Positions 1-9,496 of a DNA stretch of 64,000 nucleotides are shown piece after piece. Every line of letters starts with the position of its first letter. Positions within the stretch are counted from its first letter, which is position 1. Made by a program: the position numbers and the translations under genes. The notes beneath the pieces were generated by a model, which worked only from the letters and a program-made list of their open reading frames with translations, ran no database searches and was not told where the DNA came from. The DNA lies in assembly GCF_900112425.1 (NCBI RefSeq), contig NZ_FOLP01000013.1:124001-188000 (forward strand), given 5' to 3'. This DNA comes from Variovorax sp. OK212 (GTDB lineage Bacteria; Pseudomonadota; Gammaproteobacteria; Burkholderiales; Burkholderiaceae_C).

Positions 1-149
1 CCGACGGCGGCCTCCGCGCGGCCGGCCGGCAGCACGGCGGCAAGGAAGACGGCCACGGCGGCGGCCAGCGCGTAGCCGCCCAAGACGGCGGCCAGGACAC
101 GGCCCGGCAGCAGCAAGCCCGCGGGCAGGGAGGAAGGACGGGAGTTCAT
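1..149 (-). CDS. DUF3649-type small membrane protein (5' part, cut by window edge)
   Basis: The reverse strand is open from an ATG at 149 to the window edge and gives about 49 residues: a short polar start followed by a hydrophobic stretch containing RVLAAVLGGYALAAA and ending in a RAEAAV-like turn. This pattern (L-A-A-V-L-G-G-Y-A-L, then R-A-E-A) is what I know from DUF3649 inner-membrane proteins, which lie next to TonB siderophore receptors and PepSY-type ferric reductases. It follows the receptor gene on the same strand by 130 bp, so it is probably part of the same iron-uptake group. The family call rests on an N-terminal fragment only. Confidence 0.6.
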   Translation of the reverse strand, partial: MNSRPSSLPAGLLLPGRVLAAVLGGYALAAAVAVFLAAVLPAGRAEAAV

Positions 150-165
150 CGGGGGGGATAAAAGC

Positions 166-192
166 GAAAAATGGGGCGCAAAAACGCACCCC
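166..192 (-). terminator. Possible weak terminator after the TonB receptor
   Basis: Read on the minus strand, a GC-rich stem (GGGGTGCG with GCGCCCC, one bulged base, loop of five T) is followed by ATTTTT. It lies between the receptor stop and the DUF3649 start and could stop or attenuate transcription there. The bulge makes it only a candidate. Confidence 0.35.
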
Positions 193-279
193 TCCCCTAC
201 ATGACCAACGAGAACGGAAAAAGGGTCATGCCGGGCGCTGAAATTCGCCCTTTCCCACGCCGCTTTCGCCCCTTTTTTG

Positions 280-2766
280 TCAGAACTTGTAGTTCAGCGT
301 CGCCACCGCATTGCGCGGCGTGCCGAAGAAGGCCTGCCCGTCGATGTTGCTGTAGTACTTCTTGTTGAAGAGGTTCTCGATGTTCAGCTGCAGCGACAGC
401 TTCGGCGAGAACGCGTAGCGCGCCATCAGGCTCACGACCGCGCGCGAGCCCTGCGTGTAGCGCAGGTCGACGTCGCCCACGCTGTATGGGTGGTACACGC
501 GGTTTTGCCAGTTCACGCCGCCGCCGATGGTGAGCTGCTGCCAGCTGCCCTGCAGCCGGTAGGTGGTGAACAGCGTGGCCTGCGTGGTCGGCATGGCGGG
601 GTTGATGCGATCGCCGTTGCCTTCGCGGCCCAGCGTGCGCGCAATGCCCGCGCTCATCTGCCAGCCCTCGGCCAGCTCGCCCGACACCTGCAGCTCGACG
701 CCCTTGCTGGTCACGCCGCGCGCGCCGTAGTAGGCCCCTTCGGTGGAGTTGGGCACGAGCCTGGAGCCGTCGCGCTGCGCCACGTTCTCCTGTTCGGCGC
801 GGAAGACGGCAATGGAGGTGTTGAGCTTGCCGTTCAGGTGCTCGCCCTTGATGCCGACCTCGTAGCTCTTGCCGGTCACGGGGTCGAGGTAGGCGCCGCT
901 CGCGTCGCGGTAGTTCTGCGGCTGGAAGATGTCGGTGTAGCTCGCGTACAGGGAGTAGTTTTCGCTCAGGTCGTACACCAGCCCCGCGTAGGGCGTGAAC
1001 ACCTCGTGGCGGCGCGTGGTGCGGTCGTCGGCCGTGAGGCGGGTCGAGCGCCAGCTGTTCTGGCGGCCGCCCACGATGAGCTTGAGCGAGTCGGCCAGCG
1101 ACAGCCGCGCGGCGCCGTAGTAGCCGGTCTGGCGCGTCTTGGTGATGCCCGAGACGTTCAGCGCGCCCCAGGTCGGCTCGGCGTAGGAACCATTCCATTC
1201 GTAGAAATTGCCGGTTGCGGGCAGCGCGCTGGTGCGCGCATGGTTGGCCTCCACGTAGCGCGACTGGCTGTTGGTGATGCCCACCACCAGCTCGTGCTTG
1301 CGGCCCAGCAGCTCGAAGGGCCCGGTCGCCTGCAGGTCGAGGCTGTTCTGGCGGAACTCGTGCTCGAAGTAGCCGGGCAGCGAGCCCAGCCCCGTGCCGG
1401 TCGGGCGGTCGAGGCCGCCGTAGAGGTACAGCAGCTTGGCGTTCTGCCTGCTCTCGCGGTGCGAGGCGTTGGCCTTGAGCTTCCAGCCGTTGTCGAAGCG
1501 GTGCGTGAGGTTCGCGAAGCCCGTGGTGCTGGTGGTGTCCCAGTGGGTCCACGGCGTGCCGATGGTCTTGGAGCTCTCCCAGTTCGTGGCGCCGCCGTCG
1601 CTGAAGGTCAGCGGCAGGCCGCCCCAGGTCGACGAGGTGGGCCGGTTGGCCTGCGAGTCGATGCCCACGCTCAGCGTGGTGTCGGGCGTGAGGTCGGCGT
1701 CGACCACGCCGTACAGCACGTGCTTGCGGCCGTGGTACATGTCGATGAACGAGTCGCGGTCTTCCGTCATGCCGATGACGCGCGCGCGCACGCGGCCGTC
1801 CGCAGTGACCGGCGTCGACAGGTCGACCGTGGCGCGGCGCAGGTTCCACGAACCCAGCGCCAGCGACGCGCTGCCGGCGAACACCTTGCTGTCGGCGTGC
1901 TTGCGCACCAGGTTCACCGAGGCCGACGGGTTGCCCGCGCCCGTGAGCAGCCCGGTGGAACCGCGCACGACCTCGATGCGGTCGTACAGCACCGGGTCGT
2001 TGGTGGAGGCACCGAAGAAGTCGGTGGTGACGGTGGTGGGCACGCCGTCGTACTGGTAGTTGTCGATGTAGAAGCCGCGCGCGTAGAGGTCGGTGCGGTC
2101 GCTGTCGGAGCTCACGGCGAACACGCCCGGAACGCTCTGCATGGCCTGGCCCAGCGACAGCAGGTTCTGGTCGTCGATCTGCTGGCGCGTGACCACCGTG
2201 ACCGACTGCGGCGTGTCGCGCGGCGACAGCGCCAGCCCCGTGGCCGCGGCCGTGGCGCGCGTGGTGTACGCGCCGGTGCCTTCGGTGGTGCCGCTGCGGT
2301 CGGCCTCGGCCGTGACCGTGACGGCCGCGAGCGTGTCGACGCCCGCTGCGCCGGTGTTCGTCGCATCGCGGCGGACCAGCGTGTAGTTGCCGTCGGTGCG
2401 GGCCACCAGCTGCAGCCCGCTGCCGGCGAGCAGCCGGTCGATGGCTTCGCGCGCGGTGTAGCGGCCCGACACGGGGGGGCTGCTGCGGCCCTGCGTCAGC
2501 GCGGGGTCGAACGACAGCGCCATGCCGTTGGCGGTGGCGAAGGTGGCCAGCGTGCGGCCGAGCGGTCCGGCGGGAATGTCATAGGCGCGGGGCGCGGAAA
2601 CAGCCACGTCGGCCACATCGGCCGCATCGGCAACATCGGCAGCGGAGGCGGACGCACCCGCACCGGCCAGCCCGCCGAAGGCGAGCACCAGCAAGGCATG
2701 GCGAATGGCAGTGTTCAGGCGGCGTTCGGCGTGCGGGCGCTGGACGCTGGGGCGGGGTGCGGACAT
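280..2766 (-). CDS. TonB-dependent siderophore receptor with N-terminal STN signalling domain (FpvA/FecA type)
   Basis: An 828-residue outer-membrane receptor expected to import a ferric siderophore using TonB energy. Seen in order: a signal peptide ending near residue 42, an STN signalling domain at about 61-133 (starts YDIPAGPLGRTLATFA, includes SFDPAL), a TonB-box-like AAVTVTA at about 147-153, a plug at about 175-290 (DTPQSVTVVTRQQI, RGFYIDNYQYDG, IEVVRGSTGLLTGAG), and a beta-barrel ending in the terminal aromatic F of LNYKF. The STN domain is the part that contacts a FecR-type anti-sigma factor, and fecR and the sigma gene lie directly upstream on the same strand, so this should be the inducing receptor of the system. 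The ligand cannot be read from sequence. The signal-peptide end carries a short Ala/Asp/Val repeat encoded by tandem GGCCGCATC-like units. Confidence 0.93.
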   Translation of the reverse strand: MSAPRPSVQRPHAERRLNTAIRHALLVLAFGGLAGAGASASAADVADAADVADVAVSAPRAYDIPAGPLGRTLATFATANGMALSFDPALTQGRSSPPVSGRYTAREAIDRLLAGSGLQLVARTDGNYTLVRRDATNTGAAGVDTLAAVTVTAEADRSGTTEGTGAYTTRATAAATGLALSPRDTPQSVTVVTRQQIDDQNLLSLGQAMQSVPGVFAVSSDSDRTDLYARGFYIDNYQYDGVPTTVTTDFFGASTNDPVLYDRIEVVRGSTGLLTGAGNPSASVNLVRKHADSKVFAGSASLALGSWNLRRATVDLSTPVTADGRVRARVIGMTEDRDSFIDMYHGRKHVLYGVVDADLTPDTTLSVGIDSQANRPTSSTWGGLPLTFSDGGATNWESSKTIGTPWTHWDTTSTTGFANLTHRFDNGWKLKANASHRESRQNAKLLYLYGGLDRPTGTGLGSLPGYFEHEFRQNSLDLQATGPFELLGRKHELVVGITNSQSRYVEANHARTSALPATGNFYEWNGSYAEPTWGALNVSGITKTRQTGYYGAARLSLADSLKLIVGGRQNSWRSTRLTADDRTTRRHEVFTPYAGLVYDLSENYSLYASYTDIFQPQNYRDASGAYLDPVTGKSYEVGIKGEHLNGKLNTSIAVFRAEQENVAQRDGSRLVPNSTEGAYYGARGVTSKGVELQVSGELAEGWQMSAGIARTLGREGNGDRINPAMPTTQATLFTTYRLQGSWQQLTIGGGVNWQNRVYHPYSVGDVDLRYTQGSRAVVSLMARYAFSPKLSLQLNIENLFNKKYYSNIDGQAFFGTPRNAVATLNYKF

Positions 2767-2836
2767 GGAAACAGGCCTTTCGGTTGGGCAACGGTGAGTT
2801 CTTCACCTTCCTTGCCAGCCGAAACGAAAAAAAGTC

Positions 2837-3895
2837 TCACCCCTTGCCGGAAATATTTCTGCCGCCCGGCACCAGCGTGATCCAGTAGCCGCGCAGGCGG
2901 CTCACCGCGTCCACCGGGTAGGTCGACACCAGCATGCGCAGCACGCGGTCGGTGTCGTCGACCGGGAACGCGCCCGAGATGCGCAGGCCGGCAATGGCGC
3001 CGGCGCAGTGCAGCGCACCGGGCCGGTAGCGCGACAGCTCGGCCGCGAAGTCGGCCAGGCGCATGCCGTCGGCCAGCAGCATGCCTTGCGCCCAGGCCAC
3101 GTCGGCTTCGTCGGCCCGCGTGAAGGCGCCGATGCCGCCGGCCGTGAAGCTCGCCTGCTGCCCCGCCGGCAGCACCCGCGATGCGGCCGAGCGCGGCGCG
3201 ATGCGCACCGCGCCTTCGAGCACCGCGATGTGCGTGACATCGGTGCGGCCCTCCCCTGCGCGCACGCTGAAGCGGGTGCCCAGCGCCTCCATGACGCCGC
3301 TGCCGGTCGCGACGCGAAACGGCCGGTGCGTGGCCGCGGTGTCGGGCGCGGTGGTGACCAGGATCTCGCCGGCGCGCAGCACCACCAGGCGCTGCGCGGC
3401 GTCGAAGCGCACGTCGATCGCGCTCGCGGTGCCGAGCGTGAGGCGGGTGCCGTCGGCCAGGCGCAGCTCGCGGCGTTCGCCGGTGGCGGTGCGGTGGTCG
3501 GCGGTCCAGCCGCGCTCGCTGGCCTCTTGCCACCCTTGCCAGCCCAGCCAGCCGGCGGGCACGGCCGCGAGCAGCGCGGCCAGGCGGCCGACGGCGGCGC
3601 GGCGCCCCCCGTTGCGTACCGACGGCGCGGGCCGCGCGAGCGATGGCATCGCCAGCGCCGACGGCAGGCCGCCGAGCTTGTTCATCAGCAGCTCGGCGCG
3701 CGCCCACGCGCGGGCATGGTCGGGGTGGCTCTGGCGCCAGCGCTCGCAGGCGCGGCGGTTGTCGTCGGTCACGGCGCTGTCGCTCAGCCGCATGAGCCAC
3801 TCGGCGGCCTCGTCGAGCACGCGAGGCGCGAGCGCGGCCGTCGGCGCGGTGCCGCCCATGGATGTCGTCGCACTCATTCCGCACTCATTCCACAT
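2837..3895 (-). CDS. fecR: FecR-family anti-sigma regulator
   Basis: A membrane-spanning regulator that holds an ECF sigma factor and relays the receptor signal. Seen: an N-terminal DUF4880-like cytoplasmic helix region (VLDEAAEWLMRLSD, then WRQSHPDHARAWARAE), a hydrophobic segment near residues 105-125 (AALLAAVPAGWLGWQGW), a central FecR domain (RELRLADGTRLTLGTASAIDV) and a C-terminal STN-like part. The stop of the sigma gene directly abuts the ATG used here (TGAATG), which suggests translational coupling. A second in-frame ATG at 3877 gives a protein starting MSATTS and may be the true start; the region between is an 11-bp tandem duplication. The receptor starts 70 bp downstream. Confidence 0.9.
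   Translation of the reverse strand: MWNECGMSATTSMGGTAPTAALAPRVLDEAAEWLMRLSDSAVTDDNRRACERWRQSHPDHARAWARAELLMNKLGGLPSALAMPSLARPAPSVRNGGRRAAVGRLAALLAAVPAGWLGWQGWQEASERGWTADHRTATGERRELRLADGTRLTLGTASAIDVRFDAAQRLVVLRAGEILVTTAPDTAATHRPFRVATGSGVMEALGTRFSVRAGEGRTDVTHIAVLEGAVRIAPRSAASRVLPAGQQASFTAGGIGAFTRADEADVAWAQGMLLADGMRLADFAAELSRYRPGALHCAGAIAGLRISGAFPVDDTDRVLRMLVSTYPVDAVSRLRGYWITLVPGGRNISGKG
3870..3891. repeat. Perfect 11-bp tandem duplication at the fecR start
   Basis: GCACTCATTCC occurs twice in direct tandem. Each copy holds an ATG on the minus strand, and one of them is the alternative start of fecR at 3877. It looks like a small duplication of a translation start region. Confidence 0.8.
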
Positions 3896-4402
3896 TCACT
3901 CCATCAATGCCAGGCAGCCGCGAAAGCCCTGCTGCATGTAGCGCTTGACCGTGACCAGCGACACGCCGAGTTCACGCGCGATGTCCTCGTACTTCCAGCC
4001 CTCGATCTGCGACAGCAGGAACGCGCGCCGCGCGGGCGGCTTGAGCGCGTCGAGCATGGCGTCGATCTCGTGCAGCGTCTGCAGGATGACCAGGCGCTGC
4101 TCGGGCGACGGCGCCTCGGGCTCGGGCATGACGGCCAGCGCCTCGAGGTAGGCGCGCTCCAATGCCTGGCGCTGGTACCAGTTCACGAGGATGTTCTTGG
4201 CCACGCTCGTGAGGTAGGCGCGCGGCTGCGCAATGACCTCGGGGTTGCGCGCGGTGAGCAGCCGCGCGAAGGTGTCCTGCGCCAGGTCCGCCGCGTCGAA
4301 CGAGTTGCCCAGCTTCTTGCGCAGCCAGCCCTGCAGCCAGCCGTGGTGGTCGCTGTAGAGGGTGTGGATGTGCGGATGGTGAAGAACGGAATCGGCGGCC
4401 AT
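3896..4402 (-). CDS. fecI: FecI-like ECF sigma factor
   Basis: A 168-residue extracytoplasmic-function sigma factor expected to direct RNA polymerase to the receptor promoter when released by FecR. Region 2 is visible as FDAADLAQDTFARLL followed by PRAYLTSVAKNILVNWYQRQ; region 4 as LKPPARRAFLLSQIEGWKYEDIA with the helix-turn-helix ARELGVSLVTVKRYMQQ. Length is normal for the FecI group. The gene is first in a sigma-fecR-receptor set, and a Fur box lies 33 bp upstream of its ATG, so iron starvation should switch it on and the loaded receptor should then activate it. Confidence 0.93.
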   Translation of the reverse strand: MAADSVLHHPHIHTLYSDHHGWLQGWLRKKLGNSFDAADLAQDTFARLLTARNPEVIAQPRAYLTSVAKNILVNWYQRQALERAYLEALAVMPEPEAPSPEQRLVILQTLHEIDAMLDALKPPARRAFLLSQIEGWKYEDIARELGVSLVTVKRYMQQGFRGCLALME

Positions 4403-4434
4403 GGCGGACGTTGCGCGACGGCCATGCCGTCTTA

Positions 4435-4453
4435 AATAAGAATTGTTCTCATT
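4435..4453 (-). promoter_or_regulatory. Fur box upstream of the ECF sigma gene
   Basis: The 19-bp AATAAGAATTGTTCTCATT closely matches the Fur operator pattern (GATAATGATAATCATTATC) and is nearly palindromic. It stands out as an AT-rich island in very GC-rich DNA. It overlaps the stop codon of the upstream EamA gene on the same strand, so the sigma gene has its own promoter inside that gene's end. Confidence 0.8.
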
Positions 4454-5351
4454 TTAGAGGCATGGCGTCCGACCGCCGCGGCACGCCGGGCAAGGCCCAT
4501 CCGAAGGTCATGCCGGCCGCCGCGATCAGGATCGCCGCCGCGCCCAGCAGTTGCAGCGCGCCCAGCCGCTGGCCGAAGGCGACGTAGTCGACGCCGATGG
4601 CCACCAGCGGATAGATGAACGACAGCGCGCCCGCCACCGGCGTCGAGAGCTTCTGCAGCGCGCCGTACAGCAGCACGAACACCAGCCCCGTGTAGACCAC
4701 GCCCATGATCGCGTGCGTGACCCACGTGCCCGCGTCGGTGGGCAGCGGCCGCAGGTGCGCGAACGGCGCCAGCATGACGATGCCCACGCACACCTGGATC
4801 AGCGCGATGAGGTGCGGCGCAATGCCGTCGAGCTTTTTCGCGATGATCGCGGCCACCGCGTAGCAGAAGGCCGCGCCCAATGCCATCAGCACGCCTACGC
4901 CGTACGACGAGCCCCCGGCCGCGCCGCCGCCCTTGGCCTGCGCCACCAGCACCACGCCGGCGAAGGCGATGCACAGCCAGCCCACCTTCGTGGCCGTCAT
5001 GCGTTCGGACAGCAGCAGCGCGCCCAGCACCACCAGCATGAAGGGCTGCGTGTTGTAGACCGCCGTGGCGATCGAGATCGAGGCGCGCGGAAAGGCCGCG
5101 AAGATCAGCAGCCAGTTGGTGACCAGCGCCACGCCGCCGAGCGCCGCGAGCGCGAGGCTGCGAAGCGGCAGCCCGCGCCTCAGCAGCCCGAGCGCGAGGC
5201 ACACGATGAGCAGCGTGGCCGCGCCGAACACGCAGCGCCAGAACAGCAGGTCGACCAGCGGCTGGCCGAAGCGCACGGCAAACCAGCCGATGGTGCCGGA
5301 AATGGCCATGGCCGCGCTCATCTCCAGCGCGCCGCGAAACTGCTTCTGCAT
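4449..5351 (-). CDS. EamA/DMT-family transporter
   Basis: A 300-residue inner-membrane exporter of the drug/metabolite transporter superfamily. About ten hydrophobic segments are visible in two EamA halves (for example AAMAISGTIGWFAVRFG at the start, ATAVYNTQPFMLVVLGALLL in the first half, FIYPLVAIGVDYVAFGQ in the second). The ATG at 5351 is chosen because it immediately precedes the first membrane segment; an open frame runs further upstream but shows no membrane-protein character. It is divergent from an alpha/beta hydrolase with 161 bp between them. The substrate is unknown; relatives export amino acids or small metabolites. Confidence 0.85.
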   Translation of the reverse strand: MQKQFRGALEMSAAMAISGTIGWFAVRFGQPLVDLLFWRCVFGAATLLIVCLALGLLRRGLPLRSLALAALGGVALVTNWLLIFAAFPRASISIATAVYNTQPFMLVVLGALLLSERMTATKVGWLCIAFAGVVLVAQAKGGGAAGGSSYGVGVLMALGAAFCYAVAAIIAKKLDGIAPHLIALIQVCVGIVMLAPFAHLRPLPTDAGTWVTHAIMGVVYTGLVFVLLYGALQKLSTPVAGALSFIYPLVAIGVDYVAFGQRLGALQLLGAAAILIAAAGMTFGWALPGVPRRSDAMPLK

Positions 5352-5512
5352 GGGGTCGGTGTTCGAAGGACGGGTAGCCCGCGAGGGTGCCACGGGAGTG
5401 CGGTGCCAGCAAGGCGCGAATCGCCGGACGCCCGCCGCTGTGGCGCGGCGTAAAAGACACGGTCCTATAGGATTCCATCCACCTCCCGCATCCGGGAAAC
5501 GAAAGACCTTCC

Positions 5513-6367
5513 ATGGCAGACCACCCGACCGCATCGACCGTATCGACCCGCACACTGAGCCTCGGCGCCCAGCGCATCGCCGTGCGCGAAAGCGCGGGCC
5601 AGGGCCCCGCCATCCTGCTGGTGCACGGCAACTCGTCGTCGTCTCGCGTATGGCAGCAGACGCTGGAAGGCGAGCTCGGGCGCAAGTACCGCATCGTCGC
5701 CGTCGACCTGCCGGGCCACGGCCAGTCGAGCGATGCGGGCGAAGCCGAACGCGCCGCAACCTACAGCATCCCCGGCTACGCCGATGCGATCCGCCAGGTG
5801 GTGGAGCAGCTGTCGCTGCACAAGGCCGTGGTCGTCGGCTGGAGCCTTGGCGGCCACGCCGCGCTGGAGGCCAGCGCGCACCTGCCGCAGGCCGCGGGCT
5901 TCATGATCTTCGGCACGCCGCCGCTGCCCTTCCCGCTGCCGGCCGAGCTCGACGGCGCGTTCCTCAAGCTCGGACTCGGCTTCGAGAAGGACTGGAACGA
6001 AGAACAGGCACGTGAATACGTGGCCGACTTCCTCGTGCCCGGCACGCACGGCCCCGCCTTCCTGATGGAAGACGCCGTGCGCACCGACGGCCATGCGCGC
6101 GCATCGCTGGGCGCGAGCATCGGCGGCGTGGGCTACCGCGACGAGCCCGGCATCGTCGCGGCCCTGACGCGCCCGCTGGCCATTCTTCATGGCGCCCAGG
6201 AACAGATCGTCGGCCTGCCCTACCTGCAGGCGATGGCGCCGTCGATGCCCACGCTGTGGCGCGGCGAGGTGCAGGTGGTCGACAACGCGGGGCATGCGCT
6301 GCAGTGGGAACAGCGCGCGGCGTTCGAGCTGCTGCTCGATGCCTTCGTGCAGGACTGCCAGCGATGA
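5513..6367 (+). CDS. Alpha/beta hydrolase
   Basis: A 284-residue cytoplasmic hydrolase of the alpha/beta fold. Seen: the oxyanion region LLVHGNSSSS (about 36-45), the GHGQS loop (76-80), the nucleophile elbow GWSLGG with Ser111, and the catalytic His261 in DNAGHALQWE. At the place where most relatives carry the acid Asp (HGxxDxIV) this protein has HGAQEQIV, so Glu230 would have to act as the acid. The substrate is not predictable; small esters or ring-cleavage products are common for this size class. It stands alone between a divergent transporter and a convergent MarR gene. Confidence 0.8.
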   Translation: MADHPTASTVSTRTLSLGAQRIAVRESAGQGPAILLVHGNSSSSRVWQQTLEGELGRKYRIVAVDLPGHGQSSDAGEAERAATYSIPGYADAIRQVVEQLSLHKAVVVGWSLGGHAALEASAHLPQAAGFMIFGTPPLPFPLPAELDGAFLKLGLGFEKDWNEEQAREYVADFLVPGTHGPAFLMEDAVRTDGHARASLGASIGGVGYRDEPGIVAALTRPLAILHGAQEQIVGLPYLQAMAPSMPTLWRGEVQVVDNAGHALQWEQRAAFELLLDAFVQDCQR

Positions 6368-6424
6368 GAGGAACGGCGCCGGAGCCTCGGGGCCACAGGC
6401 GACCCTGATCGCCGTGGCGCTTTG

Positions 6425-6470
6425 TCGCCGTATCGCCGTATCGCTATATCGCCATATCGCTATATCGCGC
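6425..6470. repeat. Short tandem repeat, TATCGC-rich
   Basis: Several imperfect 7-8 bp units (TATCGCCG, TATCGCTA, TATCGCCA) follow one another up to the last base before the MarR stop codon. The tract lies between two convergent genes. Confidence 0.85.
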
Positions 6471-7133
6471 TCACTCTTCGGCTGGCGGCTCGGCCACCCG
6501 GCTCGCATGGCGTGCGCCGGGCTCGGGGCCGGTCTCGGGCGCGTTGCCCGTCATCATCTGGCTCAGCAGGCCTGAAAGCACGTCGCGCTGCGACGCGTCG
6601 AACATGCGCAGCAGGTGCAGCTCGGCCGCCGCGTGGCGCGGCATCGCTTCGTCGGCCAGGCGGATGCCCTTGGCCGTGAGCTTGACCAGCACGCCGCGCC
6701 CGTCGTTCGGATCGATCGAGCGCTTGACCCAGCCTTCCTTCTCGAGCCGCTTCAGCAGGTTCGACAAACCGCCCGAAGTGAACAGCAGCGTGCTCTGCAG
6801 GCGCGAAGGCGAGAGCCGGTAGGGCGCCCCCGCCACGCGCAAGGTGGCGAGCACGGCGTACTCCTGGTACTTCATGCCGAACGGCTCCAGCACCTGGTTG
6901 AGCGTGCGCAGCACCACTTCCTCGAGCCGCAGCAGCCGGCCGACCACGGCCTTGCCGCTGCTGTCGATGTCGGGCCGCTCGCGTTTCCATTGCTGGATGC
7001 CGCGCTCGACCAGGTCGGCGCCCACCTCTGCCGGCGCGTCTTCGAGCGGCAACACGGACTCGGCAACGTCGCCGCGTTTCTTCGCATCGCCTTGGGGCGA
7101 ACGCCGGTTCGATGCTTCTTTCTTGTGCGGCAT
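6471..7133 (-). CDS. MarR-family transcriptional regulator
   Basis: A 220-residue dimeric winged-helix regulator, longer than the usual 150-residue MarR because of an about 40-residue charged N-terminus and a tail rich in Glu/Pro/Ala. The core is clear: YQEYAVLATLRVAG, the recognition helix region RLSPSRLQSTLLFTSGGLSNLLKRLE, and the wing SIDPNDGRGVLVKLTAKG. The ATG at 7133 is used; the frame stays open upstream but enters intergenic DNA. It is divergent from the ABC-transporter operon, and two perfect inverted repeats lie between them, so it most likely controls that operon and itself. Confidence 0.88.
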   Translation of the reverse strand: MPHKKEASNRRSPQGDAKKRGDVAESVLPLEDAPAEVGADLVERGIQQWKRERPDIDSSGKAVVGRLLRLEEVVLRTLNQVLEPFGMKYQEYAVLATLRVAGAPYRLSPSRLQSTLLFTSGGLSNLLKRLEKEGWVKRSIDPNDGRGVLVKLTAKGIRLADEAMPRHAAAELHLLRMFDASQRDVLSGLLSQMMTGNAPETGPEPGARHASRVAEPPAEE

Positions 7134-7211
7134 GACGTGCTTTCCATCAAAGAGGAGGCCTTTGCGCCGCCATTGTGGTGCAGCGCCGCGGCGCGGGTTG
7201 GTCCCTATCTT

Positions 7212-7245
7212 AAATGCCTTGCATTTATCTTTTACGAAAGATAAA
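7212..7245. promoter_or_regulatory. Two adjacent inverted repeats between marR and the ABC operon (likely operators)
   Basis: AAATGC-CTT-GCATTT (7212-7226) has perfect 6-bp arms. TTTATCTTT-TACG-AAAGATAAA (7224-7245) has perfect 9-bp arms and overlaps the first by three bases. Both sit in the AT-rich divergent gap, 79 bp from the marR ATG and 60 bp from the SBP ATG. Arm size and spacing fit dimeric winged-helix proteins such as MarR. Confidence 0.7.
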
Positions 7246-7304
7246 GTGAATTCCAACGCAGCCACCCGGCCCTTTGTTCCGGGTTTTCCCCACAGGAGCT
7301 CTTC

Positions 7305-8330
7305 ATGAAAACCATGTTCTCGCGCTGTCTCGTTTCGGGCCTCGTTGCCGCGCTGCTGTCGGGCGCCGCGCAGGCCGAGGAGCTGGTGGTCGGCATCTTC
7401 GGCGGCTCCTTCGCCGAAGACTCCAAGACCTGCCACATCGCATCGTTCGAGAAGAAGACCGGGGCCAAGGTGGCGCTCAAGCTCGGCAGCTCCTCGCAGT
7501 TCGCGGCCTCGATCCGAGCGACCGGCGGCAAGTCGGACTTCGACGTGGTCTACATCGACAACTCGCTGGCCGCGCAGCTCAAGAACGAGAAGCTGCTCGA
7601 GACCATCGACAAGAGCAAGCTCACGCACACATCGGAGGTGTCGCCGCGCGCGCTCGACAAGGACGGCCAGTACGTCGTGTTCATGACCGGCGCCACCGTC
7701 ATCGTCTACGACACCCGGCAGGTCAAGACGCCGCCCACCTCGTGGGCCGACCTCGCCAAGCCCGAGTACGACGGCAAGCTCGCCATCGGCGACATCAGCG
7801 GCACCTCGGGTTCGCAGTTCCTGATGGCGCTCAACCGCATGAAGGGCGGCACGCTCGCCAACATGGACGCGGGCTTCGCGGCCATCAAGCCGATCGCCAA
7901 GTCGTCCGTCACGCTGTACACGCAGGCCGACCAGATCGTCTCGCTGTTCGAACGCCAGGAGATCGCCGCGGCCGTGTGGTACCCCGACCGCGCCGGCTCC
8001 GCCATCGACAAGGGCCTGCCGCTGGCCATCGTCTATCCGAAGGAAGGCGCGGTGGGCATCCTGCCGGCGCTGGTGATCCCGAAGGGCGCGAAGTCACCGG
8101 CGCTCGCGCTCAAGTACATCGACGAGGTGCTGTCCAGGGAAGGCCAGACCTGCTTCGCCGAGCGCAAGTACGCCGGCCCCGTCAACACGCAGGTCAAGCT
8201 CAGCGACAAGGCCGCGAAGATCGTTCCCTACAAGGAGACCTTCGACAACCTCTGGCTGCCCGAGCCCGAAGCCGTCGCCAGGTCGCTGCCCGACTGGACC
8301 AAGCGCTGGCAGCGCGAAGTGGCCCGCTGA
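7305..8330 (+). CDS. Extracellular substrate-binding protein of a polyamine-type ABC importer
   Basis: A 341-residue periplasmic binding protein of the PotD-like class. It has a signal peptide cleaved near residue 24 (GAAQA), then ELVVGIFGGSFAEDSKTC, a start typical for this group, and the inter-lobe segment YDTRQVKTPPTSWADLAKPEY. It is the first gene of an operon followed by ATPase and two permeases, the usual set for spermidine/putrescine-like importers. Relatives also carry opines, phosphonates or small amines, so the ligand is open. The neighbouring amidases suggest a nitrogen-containing compound. Confidence 0.9.
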   Translation: MKTMFSRCLVSGLVAALLSGAAQAEELVVGIFGGSFAEDSKTCHIASFEKKTGAKVALKLGSSSQFAASIRATGGKSDFDVVYIDNSLAAQLKNEKLLETIDKSKLTHTSEVSPRALDKDGQYVVFMTGATVIVYDTRQVKTPPTSWADLAKPEYDGKLAIGDISGTSGSQFLMALNRMKGGTLANMDAGFAAIKPIAKSSVTLYTQADQIVSLFERQEIAAAVWYPDRAGSAIDKGLPLAIVYPKEGAVGILPALVIPKGAKSPALALKYIDEVLSREGQTCFAERKYAGPVNTQVKLSDKAAKIVPYKETFDNLWLPEPEAVARSLPDWTKRWQREVAR

Positions 8331-8389
8331 CCCGGCGCCAGCCACCCGCCGCGCTCCACCCCCGCACCGCAACCTCCAGGACCGACGAC

Positions 8390-9492
<1,103 letters not shown>

Positions 9493-9496
<4 letters not shown>

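Noticed and set aside
2767..2836. Possible Fur box or ECF promoter directly before the first receptor
   Set aside because: A T-rich stretch and a small GGTGA/TCACC dyad are present, but neither a Fur palindrome nor a convincing -35/-10 pair can be assigned by eye.
7224..7245. Inverted repeat considered as a terminator
   Set aside because: No T run follows on either strand and the site lies in a divergent promoter gap; an operator is more likely.
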